Below, in pieces: positions 50,165 through 59,057 of a DNA stretch of 64,000 nucleotides. The notes below the pieces were generated by a model, which worked only from the letters and a program-made list of their open reading frames with translations, was not told the origin of the DNA and did not search any database. How positions within the stretch are numbered: position 1 is the stretch's first letter; each line of letters begins with the position of its first letter. The position numbers and the translations under genes are program-made. The stretch is from assembly GCA_963741305.1 (NCBI GenBank), contig CAVUHL010000003.1:6076001-6140000 (forward strand), read 5' to 3'. The stretch comes from DATMER01 sp963741305. GTDB taxonomy: Bacteria > Acidobacteriota > Thermoanaerobaculia > Multivoradales > UBA5704.

Positions 50165-52255
50165 CCGGGAGACCGGCAGGAACTCGAAGACCAGGTTGCT
50201 CTGGTTCTCGTACTTCAGCTCGAAGAGGTCGGGCCGAGCCTGGATCCACTCGACCTCCATGGGGAACTTGACCTGCGGGAAGCGGTGCAGGAAGACCCAG
50301 CGGACGCGCTGCTTGACCAGGTTCTCGAGCCAGGCCTGAGGATCGGGATCGACCCGCGGATCGCAGCCCGGGTAATCGGTGGCACGGCGGGAGTCCTGGC
50401 GGTTGATGTTGACGTAGACCGCCCGGCGCTCCAGGCGGGTCCCCATGACCGGGTAGACGAAGAAGCTGCTGGGCGAGCCAGCCACCGCGACGGTGCCGTC
50501 CTCGCCGTTCTTCTCCAGCCAGCCGTAAGCCGGCGCCCAGAGGAAGGCCGCGATCTTGTGGGTGGTGTACTCCATCCGGAAGGCCCGGTCCCGGTCCGTC
50601 ACCCGGAAACGGGCGATGGCAGGGGTCAGGAGGAGAGCGAGCGCAAGGCCGGCCAGCGCCAGCTCCCGGGCACGGCGGCGGGTGAACGACCGGAGCCCGG
50701 GCGAGAGCGCCCAGGCAATCAGGCCAGCATCCACCAGGCCGAGCGCGAGCCGGACCGTCCGCGTCATGGCCGAGTGGAGCATGATGAGGTCCTGGATGCA
50801 GAACAGCAGGGCCACGGCGCGCAATGCCCGCTCGGGCACCCAGCGCTCGCCCAGGGCCACCGCCCCCGCGAACAGCAGGGCGATGGCTCCATCCAGGTAG
50901 CGCACGTTCGCGAACACGTGCCCGGCGCTGGCATAGGGGACGGCCACCCAGATCACGAGCTGGATCACGACCTGGCTCCAGACCAGGATGGCTCCACGGC
51001 GCACTTCCTTCGGTAAAAGCCAGGGCAGCAGGAAGACTGGCAGGAGGAGCAGGAGCTGAGGGCCGACCCCGATCTCCTCGGCGCCCGGCCGGGCGACCCC
51101 GAGGAAGACGTCCACCAGGACATCCCAGGTCATCTCGCCGCGGGGGACCATGAACGCCACGGTATTGACCCGCGGCATCGACGGGATCGGTCCGGAGGCC
51201 TCGGCTCCCGGCGTCCCCTCGCAGCGGGCGGCAAGCGGCCCCGCTCCCTCGAGGGTATTGCGGGCATAGAAGAAGCCGCCGAGCAGGACCATGGCGAGCA
51301 GCGCGGTTCCGAGCTGCGGCAGCCGGCGGCTCCAGCTCCCGCGGGCGAGCAGCACCACCAGGCCGAGCGAGAGCGCGAACGGGATGCCCAGCACCTTGGT
51401 CCCCGCCGCCAGGCCCATGCCGATCCCGGCCAGCACGGCGTCGCTCCAGCGCGGCTCGCGCATCCAGCGCAGGGCGAAGAAGGCCGCGGCGGTGCAGAAG
51501 GCTGCCAGGAAGATGTCCACGTACTGGGTCGCCGTAAAGCGGATGACCACCGGCGTCAGCAGGGTGAACAGCGCGGCCAGCGGCCAGTGGCGGCGCGCTC
51601 CGAGCTCCCGCGCCACTCCGCCCGCGGCCAGGGCGAGCAGGGCCGTCTGCGGGAAGAAGGCCAGGTTGGCATACAGCTCGCTGTGCGACGGGGCCATCCA
51701 CCACCAGAGCCAGACGGACCCGTTCGAGGGCTGATAGCCATAGAAGTAGGTCGGATGCATGCCGAAGAGCGGCGTGATCCGCTGCTCCTGCAGCCAGGTC
51801 GCCGTGATCAGCAGGTGGTACATGAGGCTGTCCCACGACAGGGGAGGCCGGAACAGCCCGCGCAGGCCCTCGGCGAACACCGAGTGGGCAGCCATCAGGT
51901 AGAGGATCGGATGCTCCCGGACCCGCTCCCAGCCCCGCCGGCCGAGGAGGCGCACCGGCCCCCAGAGGTCTTCGCCGGTGCGCCTCGCCCGCATGAGCGG
52001 AACGAGGGTGATCCCGATCAGGAGCGCCAGGGCGAGGTCGATCCGCAGCAGGCCAACGGCACCGAGGGCCAACCCGAGGAGGACTGCCTCGGCCGTCGTC
52101 AGGAGCAGTGCCGTGATGGCAAAGGCGAGGGGATCTTCCTCACTGCGGGCGCCGAGGAGCATCCGCGCGAGGAGGTACCCGCTCAGGAACAGGAAGAGCA
52201 GGGTCAGGAGCGTGAGCCCCGCGCCGAGAAGATCGACCAGGAACATGGGGCGCAT
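50153..52255 (-). CDS. Large polytopic membrane protein, GT-C-like
   Basis: 700 residues with about thirteen predicted spans and a soluble C-terminal tail of about 150. PPLSWDSLMYHLLITATWLQEQRITP (around residue 137) resembles the D-x-x-x-YHL first-loop motif of GT39/ArnT-like transferases, followed by FFPQTALLALAAGG. Probably transfers or handles a lipid-linked sugar at the outer face of the inner membrane. Seven bp from the GT4 gene upstream on the same strand. Confidence 0.72.
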   Translation of the reverse strand: MRPMFLVDLLGAGLTLLTLLFLFLSGYLLARMLLGARSEEDPLAFAITALLLTTAEAVLLGLALGAVGLLRIDLALALLIGITLVPLMRARRTGEDLWGPVRLLGRRGWERVREHPILYLMAAHSVFAEGLRGLFRPPLSWDSLMYHLLITATWLQEQRITPLFGMHPTYFYGYQPSNGSVWLWWWMAPSHSELYANLAFFPQTALLALAAGGVARELGARRHWPLAALFTLLTPVVIRFTATQYVDIFLAAFCTAAAFFALRWMREPRWSDAVLAGIGMGLAAGTKVLGIPFALSLGLVVLLARGSWSRRLPQLGTALLAMVLLGGFFYARNTLEGAGPLAARCEGTPGAEASGPIPSMPRVNTVAFMVPRGEMTWDVLVDVFLGVARPGAEEIGVGPQLLLLLPVFLLPWLLPKEVRRGAILVWSQVVIQLVIWVAVPYASAGHVFANVRYLDGAIALLFAGAVALGERWVPERALRAVALLFCIQDLIMLHSAMTRTVRLALGLVDAGLIAWALSPGLRSFTRRRARELALAGLALALLLTPAIARFRVTDRDRAFRMEYTTHKIAAFLWAPAYGWLEKNGEDGTVAVAGSPSSFFVYPVMGTRLERRAVYVNINRQDSRRATDYPGCDPRVDPDPQAWLENLVKQRVRWVFLHRFPQVKFPMEVEWIQARPDLFELKYENQSNLVFEFLPVSRLPR

Positions 52256-52261
52256 TCTCTA

Positions 52262-53398
52262 TCACTGAGACGAGGCGAGAGCAACGGCTTCCTGAAACAC
52301 CCGCTCCATCGCCGCGGCGACCCCTGACCAATCGAAGCCCTGGGCGTGCAGGCGGGCGCTCTCCGCCAGCCGCCGCCGCTCCGCCTCGTCGCTCAGCAGC
52401 CGGTCGAGCGCGCCAGCCAGGGCGGCCGGGTCCGGGGCTGTCCGGAGGCCGTGGACCCCATCCTCCACCAGCTCGGACAGGGCGCTCTCCGAGGACTCGC
52501 AGTAGACGACGGGCAGCCCCGCCGCCATGGCCTCCAGGGGGAAGAGGCCGAAACCCTCCCGCGAAGAGGGCTGGACCGCGATCCGCGACTCTCCCATCCG
52601 CCGCCAGACGTCGGTGTTGGTAGGGAGATAGCCCCGGAAGAAGACCGCCGTCCCCAATCCGAGCCGGCCGGCGATCTCCTCCAGCCGGTGACGGTCCGGA
52701 CCATCACCATAGATGGCCAGCAGCCGGTCTTTCCGCAACCGGGCCACCGCCTCCAGGAGGAGATCGATCCGCTTCTCCTTGAGCAGGCGCCCGGCATAGA
52801 TCAGCGGCGGCCCATCCCCAGCCCCCTCTTCGGCTGCCCGCCGGATGGCCTCGGCCGGGACGCCGTTGGGCACGACCCGGACCTCTCCCCCCCGCACCCT
52901 CCGCACCCGGCCGGCCGTGAGATGGCTGACCGCGATGGCGGAGGTCCCCAGGTGGGCCGTGATCCTCTCGACCGCCGCGTACACCGGCCACTCCGGCCCC
53001 AGGTACTGGCTCCAGTACCGTCCCCAGTACTCGTGCCAGGTGACGACCAGAGGCCGGCCAGCCAGCCGGCAGTGGAGGGCCAGGGGAGGCAGATGGGCAT
53101 AAGGGATGTTCGCGGCTTCGACCACATCGAAAAGCTTCAAGTCGAGCTTCACGGCGGCGCGGGCGAGCCGCAATGCCTCGCCGGTGCTCCGCTTCCCCAT
53201 GGAGGTGTACAGCCGTCCGGGTGGAGCCAGCGGCAGGACCTCTACTCCCGGGAAAGGTTCTGAAGGCGCCTCCGCAAACCCGGCAAGGGTCACCCGGTGC
53301 CCCCGCGCCGCCAGGGCGCGGGCCATCTCGTGATTGCGGTGCTCGACCCCGCCCACCGACCAGGGATAGAGGCAGTCATAGAAGAGGAGGATGTTCAA
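52262..53398 (-). CDS. Glycosyltransferase family 4
   Basis: 378 residues of GT-B fold. N-terminal MNILLFYDCLYPWSVGGVEHRNHEMARALAARGH (given as its two parts: a short strand and the SVGGVE motif), VEAANIPYAHLPPLALH, VPNGVPAEAIRRA, IYAGRLLKEKRIDLLLEA and the donor-binding SSREGFGLFPLEAMAAGLPVV. It starts at TTG 53398, overlapping the flippase stop as TTGA; no ATG is available, and the longer open frame upstream is only shadow of the next genes. Confidence 0.87.
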   Translation of the reverse strand: MNILLFYDCLYPWSVGGVEHRNHEMARALAARGHRVTLAGFAEAPSEPFPGVEVLPLAPPGRLYTSMGKRSTGEALRLARAAVKLDLKLFDVVEAANIPYAHLPPLALHCRLAGRPLVVTWHEYWGRYWSQYLGPEWPVYAAVERITAHLGTSAIAVSHLTAGRVRRVRGGEVRVVPNGVPAEAIRRAAEEGAGDGPPLIYAGRLLKEKRIDLLLEAVARLRKDRLLAIYGDGPDRHRLEEIAGRLGLGTAVFFRGYLPTNTDVWRRMGESRIAVQPSSREGFGLFPLEAMAAGLPVVYCESSESALSELVEDGVHGLRTAPDPAALAGALDRLLSDEAERRRLAESARLHAQGFDWSGVAAAMERVFQEAVALASSQ

Positions 53399-54294
53399 GC
53401 CATCCGCCTCCGCAGAAGCGTCCAGCAGCCGAATCCGACCCCGGCCTGGACCATCAGGCTCACCACATGGTGAACCAGGCTGAAGGCCAGCACCGCGGAC
53501 GCCGAGCTGTAAGGGCTGAAGAACAGCACCTGGAGCGCCTGCGTCGTCCCCAGCCCGCCGGGAGTCACCGGCAGCGCCGCGATCAGCAGGACGATCGGAT
53601 TGAGCGCCATCCCGCGGACCGGCGGCACCGCGATCCCCCAGACCCGAAAGGCGCCCCAGTGGAGCGCGGCCAGCAACAGCATGTGAGGGAACCGGGCCAG
53701 GATGGCGCGCAGATGCCCTCGGAGCCCGGCCTCGAAGAGCGGCGTGAGCAGGCTGTAGCGTTCGAGCCACCGGGGCCGCACCGCGATGACGATCAGGTAG
53801 GCGAGAGTCCCGGTCAGGGCGGCGGCGATCGTCAGCAGGAGGAGATCGGTGCGCACTCCTTCCAGACGACCCATCTCGATCCCCAGCCCGGCTGCCCCGA
53901 GCAGGACCAGGACGATCCCGTTGGCGATCATCAAGAGGAGGACGGCGCCGGCCGACCGGCCGACCGGCACACCCGTGCGGGCCAGGTAGAAGCCCATGCC
54001 CCCCTGTCCGGCCACATAGGAGAGGAGCCCCAGCAGGTAGCTCGCGCCGCGGGCCAGCAGCACCTCGCCAAAAGGCCGGCGGATCCCCGCCGCGGCCAGG
54101 GCCTCCCGGGTGCCGAAGGCGTCGGCCGGCAGGGCGATGAGCGTCTCCAGGACGATGTAGAGCGAGAGCGCCAGCCAGGCGCCATGCCGGAACGCTTCGC
54201 GGAGGGCATCCGGCCGGACCTGCCGGATGAGGAAAACCAGGATGGCGAGGGCGGCCAGCCAGGGGAGCCAGCGGCGGGCTCCCTGGAGGTTCAT
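53395..54294 (-). CDS. Flippase-like / lysylphosphatidylglycerol synthase TM-domain protein
   Basis: 299 residues with about eight membrane spans. LETLIALPADAFGTREALAAAG, LLSYVAGQGGMGFYLAR and IAALPVTPGGLGTTQALQVLFF match the LPG_synthase_TM (UPF0104) plan, in which the PGGLG motif is typical. These stand-alone proteins are often annotated as flippase-like and sit in glycan clusters, where lipid-linked sugar handling is assumed but unproven. Lies between GT4 and GT2 genes. Confidence 0.82.
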   Translation of the reverse strand: MNLQGARRWLPWLAALAILVFLIRQVRPDALREAFRHGAWLALSLYIVLETLIALPADAFGTREALAAAGIRRPFGEVLLARGASYLLGLLSYVAGQGGMGFYLARTGVPVGRSAGAVLLLMIANGIVLVLLGAAGLGIEMGRLEGVRTDLLLLTIAAALTGTLAYLIVIAVRPRWLERYSLLTPLFEAGLRGHLRAILARFPHMLLLAALHWGAFRVWGIAVPPVRGMALNPIVLLIAALPVTPGGLGTTQALQVLFFSPYSSASAVLAFSLVHHVVSLMVQAGVGFGCWTLLRRRMA

Positions 54295-54297
54295 GAA

Positions 54298-55452
54298 CTA
54301 CCGCCTCTCGATCAGCATCAGGCTGACCAGGAAGGAGGCGAACACGGTCTGCGCTCCCATGACCATGGCGGTCATCCCGATCACTACCCCGCGCACCGCC
54401 ATCAGCGGGCCGGAGCCGGCCCCGAGCCAGTCGAGCAGGATCTTCACCTCCAGCCCGAGCCCCGCGAGGAAGAGCGCGATCCCTGCGATCAGCCCCCTCT
54501 CCAGCGAGAACCAGCGATGGAGCCTGCCAAGCCACTGCCGGGGCCGCGCGAACCCGGCGCCCATCGAGAAAGTCTTGGCGAAGACGTCGAACAGGACCAG
54601 GTTGTAGCCCAGGATCAGAGCCGCCGCGCCGAGGATCAGCACATGGAAGTCCCAGGTGCGGCCGAAGATCTCCCGCGGCCCGCCCGCCAGCATCAGCATC
54701 AGGAGACCGCCCACGAGCATCAGGAGGAACCCCGGGAGCTGAAAGAGGTACGACGGCGAGAAGAACAGCATGAACCGGACATGCCGCCAGGCATCGCGCA
54801 GGCCCGAGAGCTTCGACTCGCCGATCCGCGGGCGGTAGGTGATCGGGATCTCGTGGATCTTCAGCTCGGCGCGCAGGGAGTTGACCACCATCTCGGAGGC
54901 GAACTCCATGCCGGTCGTCTGCAGGCGCATCCGCTCGTACGCATCGCGGGTGAACGCGCGCATGCCGCAGTGGGAGTCAGAAACCCGGGTGCGGAAGAGC
55001 AGCCGCAGCATGCCGGAGAGGATCGGGTTGCCGATCCAGCGGTGCGACCAGGGCATCGCGCCGGGGAGGATGTTCCCCTTGAGGCGCGAGCCGATCACCA
55101 TGTCCACGCCCTTCTCCTTGAGAGCGCCGATGAACTCGGGGATGGCGAGGAAGTCGTAGCTGTCGTCCGAGTCGCCCATGACAAGGTAGCGGCCCCGGGC
55201 CTCGGCAAAGCCGCGCAGGTAGGCCGAGCCGTAGCCCCGCCGCCGCTCGTGGACCACCCGGGCGCCGGCCCGCTCCGCGATTTCGGGGGAGCCGTCGGTC
55301 GAGCCGTTGTCGACGATCACGACCTCTCCGGAGACCCCCATGGCGTTCAGAGCCCGCCAGGCTTTCTCGACGCACACCCCGACCGACTCGGCCTCGTTGA
55401 GGCAGGGCATCACCACGGAGACCTCGATCTCCCGGGGCGCGGGCACGGGCAT
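54298..55452 (-). CDS. Glycosyltransferase family 2, polyprenyl-phosphate sugar synthase-like
   Basis: 384 residues. EVSVVMPCLNEAESVGVCVEKA, VIVDNGSTDGSPEIAERAGA, GSAYLRGFAEARGRYLVMGDSDDSYDFLAIPEF with the metal-binding DSDD, and SHCGMRAFTRDAYERMRLQ. The C-terminal part adds about four membrane spans (GFLLMLVGGLLMLMLAGG and others), as in DPM1/GtrB-like enzymes that make polyprenyl-P-sugars for GT-C transferases. ATG 55452 is used; GTG 55467 is possible. Confidence 0.87.
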   Translation of the reverse strand: MPVPAPREIEVSVVMPCLNEAESVGVCVEKAWRALNAMGVSGEVVIVDNGSTDGSPEIAERAGARVVHERRRGYGSAYLRGFAEARGRYLVMGDSDDSYDFLAIPEFIGALKEKGVDMVIGSRLKGNILPGAMPWSHRWIGNPILSGMLRLLFRTRVSDSHCGMRAFTRDAYERMRLQTTGMEFASEMVVNSLRAELKIHEIPITYRPRIGESKLSGLRDAWRHVRFMLFFSPSYLFQLPGFLLMLVGGLLMLMLAGGPREIFGRTWDFHVLILGAAALILGYNLVLFDVFAKTFSMGAGFARPRQWLGRLHRWFSLERGLIAGIALFLAGLGLEVKILLDWLGAGSGPLMAVRGVVIGMTAMVMGAQTVFASFLVSLMLIERR

Positions 55453-55484
55453 AGCTTCAGGATTCACGGGCGGGTTACTTTACC

Positions 55485-56045
55485 ATGGTGCTATTCTTCG
55501 CCGCCGTGAGCAAGCTCAACCTGGGCTGCGGACGGGACATCCGGCCGGGCTACGTCAACCTGGACCTGGCGAAGATCCGCGGGCTCGACGTGGTCGCCGA
55601 CCTCGAAAAGCCGCTCCCTTTCGCGGACGACTCGTTCGACGAGGTCTTCACCTCGCACGTCCTCGAGCACGTCTCGGACCTCTTCGCCCTGCTGGCCGAG
55701 CTTCAGCGGATCTGCCGGCCGGGCGCGGTCATCCGGATCTACGTGCCGCACCTGTCGTTCTTCGGCGCCTACACGGACCCGACCCACAAGCGCTTCTTCG
55801 GCTACTTCAGCTTCGACTACTTCACCGAGGGCGGGGTCTACAACTTCTACTCCCACCTGCGCTTCCGCATCCGCAAGCGGCAGATCCGCTTCTTCTGGAT
55901 CAAGAACGAGAAGAGGGAAGTCCCGAGCCGGGTGCTCACCGCCCTGATCAACGCCTTCCCGCGCGCCTACGAGCGCTTCTTCTGCTGGATGCTGCCGGCC
56001 AACGAGCTTTACTTCGAGCTGGAGCCGCTAAAGGGCAAGCGGTAG
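55485..56045 (+). CDS. Class I SAM-dependent methyltransferase
   Basis: 186 residues. SKLNLGCGRDIRPGYVNLDLAKIRG is the SAM-binding motif I plus the post-I acidic residue, and FDEVFTSHVLEHVSDLFALLAELQRICRPGAVIRIYVPH follows the usual plan. Family members close to glycan genes may methylate sugars or link polysaccharide ends. The start is uncertain: ATG 55485 or GTG 55506, which would give a product beginning just before SKLNLGCG. Confidence 0.85.
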   Translation: MVLFFAAVSKLNLGCGRDIRPGYVNLDLAKIRGLDVVADLEKPLPFADDSFDEVFTSHVLEHVSDLFALLAELQRICRPGAVIRIYVPHLSFFGAYTDPTHKRFFGYFSFDYFTEGGVYNFYSHLRFRIRKRQIRFFWIKNEKREVPSRVLTALINAFPRAYERFFCWMLPANELYFELEPLKGKR

Positions 56046-56260
56046 CGGCTTGCCGTGGAACCACGGCGGCTTCATGCCTGGCCAGGGCTCCTTCATGCCA
56101 AAACGCGATTCCTTCATTCCTAGCCACAGCTGCTTCATGCCTAGCCGCGGCGGCTTCATCCGAAGCCACGGTCGCTTGGTGCCAAGCTGAGGCCGCTTGA
56201 TGCCAAGCTACGTCGGCTCGGCGCTGAGCCGCCGTAGCGTGAGATCTAGGAACAGCCGCG
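56046..56260. repeat. Degenerate 21-bp tandem array, about 10 units
   Basis: Units step by 21 bp from 56047, many of the form GGCTTCATGCCTAGCC then CACGGC. Several contain a dyad such as GGCTTC-ATCC-GAAGCC or AAGC motifs. The period being a multiple of three makes open frames in both directions echo a 7-residue pattern (e.g. ARHEAA on the minus strand), so those frames are not evidence of genes. It fills the gap between the methyltransferase and TA genes. Confidence 0.8.
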
Positions 56261-56271
56261 GACGGTCAGCT

Positions 56272-56499
56272 CTAGCTGCCTTCTCGCGCGCGCGCTTCCC
56301 TCACGGCAGCGACGATTTCCTCGGCAGAGAGGCCGAGATCGATGCCCTCAACGTCCAAAGGGGATGCCTGGGAACGAACGGGCGCAATCTCGAACTCGCT
56401 CCCATCTCGCCGCTTGATGCGGACTGCTCCTTTGCGTTGCGCCTCATCCAGGACCGTTGCCAGCTTTTGCCGAGCCTCAGAAAAGGTGTAGACGTTCAT
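56272..56499 (-). CDS. Phd/YefM-like antitoxin
   Basis: 75 residues: MNVYTFSEARQKLATVLDEAQRKGAVRIKRRDG (opening in two parts) is the Phd/YefM DNA-binding fold, followed by an acidic tail (GLSAEEIVAAVREARA) for toxin binding. It is the second gene of its pair, starting in ATGA overlap with the toxin stop, which is the reverse of the usual antitoxin-first order. Confidence 0.85.
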   Translation of the reverse strand: MNVYTFSEARQKLATVLDEAQRKGAVRIKRRDGSEFEIAPVRSQASPLDVEGIDLGLSAEEIVAAVREARAREGS

Positions 56500-56900
56500 G
56501 GCGCAACCTCCAAGACCTCGACGCCAACCCGGCGGGCAGCATCTCGTAAACCTTTGTCGACGGTGAGCAAGGGAGAGCGGTGCTGCAAGCCGCAGGCAAT
56601 GAGGTAGGCGTCGTAAGCGTAGATGCCCAGTTGATGGCTGAGGTCGAGCGCCTGTTCCAGGTCAATGGCGGTCAGGCGAATCGCGACGCGCTTGTATGCT
56701 TCAATGGCCGCCTTTGCCTCCGGGAGTGAGATGCGCTGGCGTTTGAACATGGCGGAGAAGGCGTTACCCACCTCGATGGGCAGAGACGAAGGAGAGAGAA
56801 GCTCGACGCCTTCGGTAAGCCGGATCAAGGCAGGCTTGTGGGCTTCGTTGGTGACAACGGCGATCACCGCGGAGGCGTCGATGACAACAGCGGCAGCCAT
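56496..56900 (-). CDS. PIN-domain toxin, VapC-like
   Basis: 134 residues from ATG 56900. PIN acidic residues: Asp in VVIDASAVIAVV, Glu in LPIEVGNAF, Asp in YAYDAYLIACGL and Asp in LLTVDKGLRDAA, a complete set. It precedes its antitoxin gene. Only 17 bp separate its start from the stop of the upstream GT4 gene, so it may be read from the glycan operon promoter or its own. Confidence 0.87.
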   Translation of the reverse strand: MAAAVVIDASAVIAVVTNEAHKPALIRLTEGVELLSPSSLPIEVGNAFSAMFKRQRISLPEAKAAIEAYKRVAIRLTAIDLEQALDLSHQLGIYAYDAYLIACGLQHRSPLLTVDKGLRDAARRVGVEVLEVAP

Positions 56901-56917
56901 AGATGTACAATTGTACC

Positions 56918-57976
56918 TCACGGCCCGCCCGTTCGGGCGAGCTCGGCGAACAGCCGCTCGTAGTCGTCGGCCACCCGCTCCCAGGTGTAGCGCTCCTCCA
57001 CCAGACTCCGTGCCCTGTGCCCCATCCCGGGATCCAGGTTCTGGAGAGCGGCTGCCAGAGCTGCGGGATCGTTCGGGGGGACCAGCAAGCCCGCGCCCCT
57101 CCTCTCGATGTCGGCCGCCATGCCTACGATGGGGGTTGTGACGACCGGACGGCCACAAGCCATGGCTTCCAAAAGGACCAGCCCGAAGCCCTCGCGGACA
57201 TCCGTGGAGGGCAGGGCGAAGACGTGGCATCCACCGTAGAAGGCGTTCAGGTCTTCGACGAAGCCCAGGAACTCGACGCGATCTCCGGCCCGGCTTCGAT
57301 AGAAAGCCAGGTCGTCTCCCGTGCCACCAACCCGCAGCCGTGCTTCGGGGAGGAGGCGGAGCGCTTCGAAGAGCACTTCCAGTCCCTTGTATCGGTGGTG
57401 GACGTCGAGCAGGCTGAGGAAACCCACGGTCAGCGGAGGTTCGGGCTCTTCGGCCGGCGGACGGAAGCGCTCCGTGTCCACTCCCCAGGGGATGACGACT
57501 GGATCGCTCAGCCGTGGGGAATGCCGCGGGTTGGTGGCCACGATCCGGGCGCTCGATTCCAGGAGCCGGGGGAGGAAGACGCGGTTGTAGATCCCTGCCA
57601 CCATCCCCTTCAGACCTTCGCCCGCCACGTCATTGTGGTAGGTGAGGACCAGGGGCACGCCCATTTCCCTGGCCGCTGAAGCCGCCCGTCCGGCGAAAAA
57701 CGCTGTAGGCAGATGGGTATGGATCACGTCCGGCCGTTCCCGCCGGATGGCCTCTCCCAATCCGAAGCAGAGGTTGGTGTTCGCGGCCTTGAACCGCCAG
57801 GGGAGGCGCACCACCTGTACGCCGTCCACTTCCGAGGGCGAACCGGGAGGATCATCGGCGCAGATCACCCGCACCTCGTGACTTCGGGCTGCGAGCCGCC
57901 GCGCCACCTCATGGACGCTGGCCTCCACCCCTCCCACGAAGGGTGGGTAGCGCACGACTACCTCAAGGATTCGCAA
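56918..57976 (-). CDS. Glycosyltransferase family 4 (paralogue 2)
   Basis: 352 residues. MRILEVVVRYPPFVGGVEASV, VVRLPWRFKAANTN, PDVIHTHLPTAFFAGRAA, VGFLSLLDVHHRYKGLEVL, FALPSTDVREGFGLVLLEAMACGRP. Very similar to the next gene upstream (57963-59054) throughout, with a clear tandem duplication. Starts at TTG 57976, overlapping the upstream stop by 14 bp. Mannosyl- or hexosyl-transferase activity presumed. Confidence 0.86.
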   Translation of the reverse strand: MRILEVVVRYPPFVGGVEASVHEVARRLAARSHEVRVICADDPPGSPSEVDGVQVVRLPWRFKAANTNLCFGLGEAIRRERPDVIHTHLPTAFFAGRAASAAREMGVPLVLTYHNDVAGEGLKGMVAGIYNRVFLPRLLESSARIVATNPRHSPRLSDPVVIPWGVDTERFRPPAEEPEPPLTVGFLSLLDVHHRYKGLEVLFEALRLLPEARLRVGGTGDDLAFYRSRAGDRVEFLGFVEDLNAFYGGCHVFALPSTDVREGFGLVLLEAMACGRPVVTTPIVGMAADIERRGAGLLVPPNDPAALAAALQNLDPGMGHRARSLVEERYTWERVADDYERLFAELARTGGP

Positions 57977-59054
57977 GGACGAGGCTCTCGAACAGTTGCT
58001 CGTAGGAGTCGGTCACCCGGTCCCAGGTATAGCGCTCCTCGACGAGCTGCCGGGCGCGCTGCCCCATGGCCGGAAGGTCGCGCATCCCGCGCAAAGCGGC
58101 GGCGAGGGCTGCCGGATCGTCCGAAGGGACCAGCACCCCCACGCCCCGAGGCTCGACATCGCTGGCGATGCCCACGATCGGAGTGGTGATCACCGGACGG
58201 CCACAGGCCATGGCTTCGAGGAGCACCAGGCCGAACCCCTCTCTGCTGCCGTCCGTCGAGGGCAGCGCAAAGACATGGCAGGACGCATAGAAGGCGTTCA
58301 GGTCCTCCACGAAGCCGAGGAACTCGACCCGGTCCCCCAAGGCCTTGGCCCGCTCCCTGTACCAATCCAGCTCACGCCCCGATCCCCCAACCCTCAGCCG
58401 TACATCAGGCATCTCGGCCAGAGCCTCGAGAAGCACTTCCAGCCCCTTGTACCGGTGGTGCTCGTCGAGCAGGCTCAGGAATCCCACCGTCATCGGCCCC
58501 GAAGGCTCCGGCCGTGGTTCGAACCGCTTCTCATCGACTCCCCAGGGGATGTAGACCAGCTTCGGATCATCGGGGTCCAGGAAGGGAGACTGCGAAGGGT
58601 AGAGGGGGTTCGTGATGACGATCCGGTCGCTGGCCGCGAACACCTTCGGGAGCCGGTGCCGGTTGTAGAGCCCGGCGAGCACCCCCTTGACCCCATCGCC
58701 GACCAGGTCGTTGTTGTAGGTCAGCACCATCGGAATCCCGAGCGCCTCCGAGGCCGCCGCCGCCATGTCGATGAAGAAGGCGGTGGGCAGATGGGCATGG
58801 ATCACGTCCGCCTTCTCCGCCCGAAGGGCCTCCCAGAGCCCGAAGGCCAGATTGGTGTTGCCGATCTTGAACCGCCAGGGCAGGCGCACGACCGGGATGC
58901 CCTCGACTTCCGCCGGCGATCCTTCCGGCTCATCCGCGCAGACCACCCGGACCTCATGCCCCCGCGCTTTGAACCGCCGGGCGAGGTGGTAGACCGTGTT
59001 TTCCACGCCGCCGACGTAGGGGAAGAAGCGGACGACGACCTGGAGGATGCGCAT
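57963..59054 (-). CDS. Glycosyltransferase family 4 (paralogue 1)
   Basis: 363 residues from ATG 59054: MRILQVVVRFFPYVGGVENTVYHLARR (opening motif GGVE), VVRLPWRFKIGNTNLAFG, ADVIHAHLPTAFF, YIPWGVDEKRF, VGFLSLLDEHHRYKGLEVL and FALPSTDGSREGFGLVLLEAMACGRPV with the E-x7-E donor motif. Shares most blocks with its neighbour, which suggests two consecutive similar linkages or a recent duplication. Three bp downstream of the UbiA-family gene. Confidence 0.88.
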   Translation of the reverse strand: MRILQVVVRFFPYVGGVENTVYHLARRFKARGHEVRVVCADEPEGSPAEVEGIPVVRLPWRFKIGNTNLAFGLWEALRAEKADVIHAHLPTAFFIDMAAAASEALGIPMVLTYNNDLVGDGVKGVLAGLYNRHRLPKVFAASDRIVITNPLYPSQSPFLDPDDPKLVYIPWGVDEKRFEPRPEPSGPMTVGFLSLLDEHHRYKGLEVLLEALAEMPDVRLRVGGSGRELDWYRERAKALGDRVEFLGFVEDLNAFYASCHVFALPSTDGSREGFGLVLLEAMACGRPVITTPIVGIASDVEPRGVGVLVPSDDPAALAAALRGMRDLPAMGQRARQLVEERYTWDRVTDSYEQLFESLVLANP

Positions 59055-59057
59055 GGC

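Noticed and set aside
53399..54535. N-terminal extension of the GT4 frame upstream of 53398
   Set aside because: The region is fully covered by the flippase-like gene on the same strand in another frame; the GT4 homology starts exactly at TTG 53398.
55948..56169. 73-codon minus-strand frame with ARHEAA heptads
   Set aside because: Arises from the 21-bp repeat array and runs into the methyltransferase gene antisense; no start signals.
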